This document shows, in pieces, positions 63,061-64,000 of a stretch of 64,000 nt of DNA (position 1 is its first letter; every line of letters starts with the position of its first letter). Source of the DNA: Pedobacter westerhofensis. GTDB lineage: Bacteria; Bacteroidota; Bacteroidia; Sphingobacteriales; Sphingobacteriaceae. Position numbers and translations under genes: made by a program. The notes beneath the pieces were generated by a model that worked only from the letters and a program-made list of their open reading frames with translations, searched no databases and had not been told where the DNA came from. The stretch covers positions 62,001 through 126,000 of the forward strand of contig NZ_FXTN01000002.1 in the NCBI RefSeq assembly GCF_900182595.1, read 5' to 3'.

Positions 63061-63451
63061 CGTCTGACAGGTCGGTATCCTCATCGTCACCGGAGGTATC
63101 GATCATGGACTTAAGTAAATTCATTCCTTTTTCCATATTCAATGCTGTATAGACACCTTTCAATGGTAAGCCCAACTCAATCAGCGTAATCGCTACCGCA
63201 GGTTGCATACCCACGACTACGGTTTCAGCATCTAATATTTTAGACATACTGGCAATGTTTCCTATGATACGTCCCATAAAGGAGTCGACAATGGACACAG
63301 CTGAAATGTCAATAAGAACGCCTCTCGCGCTGGTTTTTTGTACCATTTGAACCAGGTCTGCTTCCAGGGTAAGCGCCAGACGGTCGTATAAGTCTACCTG
63401 AATGGTGACCAGCAGAAAGGGTCCCATCCTAAGAATAGGAATTTTATCCAT
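63041..63451 (-). CDS. rsbS: STAS domain protein RsbS (stressosome scaffold)
   Basis: The 136-residue product is a single STAS domain (about residues 4-112) with L-L-V-T-I-Q-V-D-L-Y-D near the start and I-D-I-S-A-V-S-I-V-D-S-F-M-G-R near 48-61; Ser57 in D-S-F corresponds to the serine phosphorylated by RsbT. Beyond the usual length it has an acidic tail (D-D-E-D-T-D-L-S-D-D-D) of about 17 residues. RsbS forms the core of the stressosome together with RsbR, encoded 5 bp upstream. Confidence 0.92.
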   Translation of the reverse strand: MDKIPILRMGPFLLVTIQVDLYDRLALTLEADLVQMVQKTSARGVLIDISAVSIVDSFMGRIIGNIASMSKILDAETVVVGMQPAVAITLIELGLPLKGVYTALNMEKGMNLLKSMIDTSGDDEDTDLSDDDISTE

Positions 63452-63456
63452 GCCTT

Positions 63457-64000
63457 TTAGTTTGTTCTAGGTGTAATCTTTTTCACTTCCAGTCGCATTA
63501 CTTTAAAAGCATGTTGCAGTGCGCTTGCCAGGGTCGACTTGGTGACAATATTAGAAAGGTCAATGCCTAAATGCACTACTGTTTGTGCAATTTCGGGACG
63601 GATGCCGCTAATGATACACTCTGCACCCATCAGGCGGGTAGCACTTACGGTTTTGATCAGGTGCTGAGCTACCAGTGAATCCACAGCAGGGACACCCGAA
63701 ATATCGAGGATGGCGATGCTTGAACCTGTGTCAACGATTTCCTGAAGCAGGCTTTCCATCACTACCTGTGTACGGGCACTGTCCAGTGTGCCAATTATTG
63801 GCAGGGCCAGAATACCATCCCAGACACGGATTACCGGGGTTGAGATTTCTGCGATCTCGTCAGTTTGACGAAGTATAACCTCTTCACGCCCTTTGATAAA
63901 AGTCTCGAAAGTAATCACGCTGAGGTTGTCCATCAAACGGTTAATTTTCATGCTCTCCGTAAACAGGGCCTTGGTATCATCACCAATCTCTTTCTGCAGT
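63457..64000 (-). CDS. rsbR: RsbR-type STAS protein, 5' end outside the window
   Basis: The reading frame is open through position 63999 past the in-frame Met at 63951, with E-I-G-D-D-T-K-A-L-F-T-E-S before it, so the gene is cut by the window edge and about 180 residues are visible. The C-terminal STAS domain has L-D-I-S-G-V-P-A-V-D-S-L-V-A and I-S-G-I-R-P-E-I-A-Q-T-V-V, where Ser and Thr sit at the positions of the two RsbT-phosphorylated threonines of Bacillus subtilis RsbR. The missing N-terminal half normally carries the sensor domain. It is the first visible gene of the stressosome operon. Confidence 0.88.
   Translation of the reverse strand, partial: LQKEIGDDTKALFTESMKINRLMDNLSVITFETFIKGREEVILRQTDEIAEISTPVIRVWDGILALPIIGTLDSARTQVVMESLLQEIVDTGSSIAILDISGVPAVDSLVAQHLIKTVSATRLMGAECIISGIRPEIAQTVVHLGIDLSNIVTKSTLASALQHAFKVMRLEVKKITPRTN

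Noticed and set aside
1..64000. tRNA, rRNA, CRISPR arrays, transposases, integrases
   Set aside because: None was recognised on either strand; a covariance-model scan could still find small RNAs missed by eye.

Overview
The window comes from a Bacteroidota genome, most likely a Sphingobacteriaceae relative such as Pedobacter or Mucilaginibacter. The evidence is three SusC/SusD pairs, two of them behind an ECF sigma factor and a FecR anti-sigma factor, plus GH78- and GH106-type rhamnosidases, DUF4142, DUF6266 and DUF6377 proteins, and several promoters with the Bacteroidota -7 box TAnnTTTG. The genus is inference. No tRNA, rRNA, CRISPR array, prophage or insertion sequence was recognised.

Layout. 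1-2300: a Crp/Fnr-type regulator, a MauE-like redox membrane protein and a tiny exported protein with a cysteine pair, with a 16-bp palindrome just upstream of the last two. 2348-9430 (minus): sigma factor, FecR, STN-containing SusC, SusD. 9544-13163: divergent MFS transporter and HxlR regulator, a thioredoxin, a small membrane protein and an OmpA-like lipoprotein. 13460-22871: glgX, glgE, treS-mak fusion, glgB, which together turn trehalose/maltose into branched alpha-glucan through maltose-1-phosphate. 22966-26315: orphan proteins, a DUF2622-like small protein behind a 12-bp inverted repeat, an extremely acidic protein and a DUF4142 lipoprotein. 26557-39227: a rhamnoside-degradation region (one GH78-like and two GH106-like enzymes), interrupted by a YhcG/DUF1016 nuclease gene and by a metallophosphoesterase, a DsbD-N-like protein and a propeller-like protein. 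39344-42235: an AsmA-like protein. 42289-48789 (minus): a DUF6377 regulator with a SusC lacking STN and a SusD. 49374-50699: two DUF6266 proteins behind three tandem 10-mers. 50954-60325: sigma factor, FecR, STN-SusC, SusD and two TlpA-like thioredoxin-fold lipoprotein or periplasmic proteins. 60425-64000 (minus): a stressosome module (RsbR partial, RsbS, RsbT, SpoIIE-type phosphatase) ending in a histidine kinase with an RsbT-like N-terminus.

How the parts work together. The two sigma/FecR/STN-SusC loci look like trans-envelope signalling uptake systems: the transporter's STN domain signals to FecR, which releases the sigma factor. The third SusC lacks STN and is paired with a TPR/DUF6377 membrane regulator, so regulator type follows transporter architecture. 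The glucan genes form a self-contained GlgE pathway. The Rsb genes are ordered and overlapping as in known stressosome operons, with output apparently directed to phosphatase and two-component modules.

Best candidates for something new are the Crp/MauE/Cys-pair unit at the left end, the inverted repeats set directly before the DUF2622-like and DUF1016 genes, the 10-bp-phased repeats before the DUF6266 pair, the decaying tandem repeat that seems to grow out of the fecR 3' end at 52793-52950, and the stressosome-linked hybrid kinase. All functional statements rest on motif recognition by eye; no database search was run.
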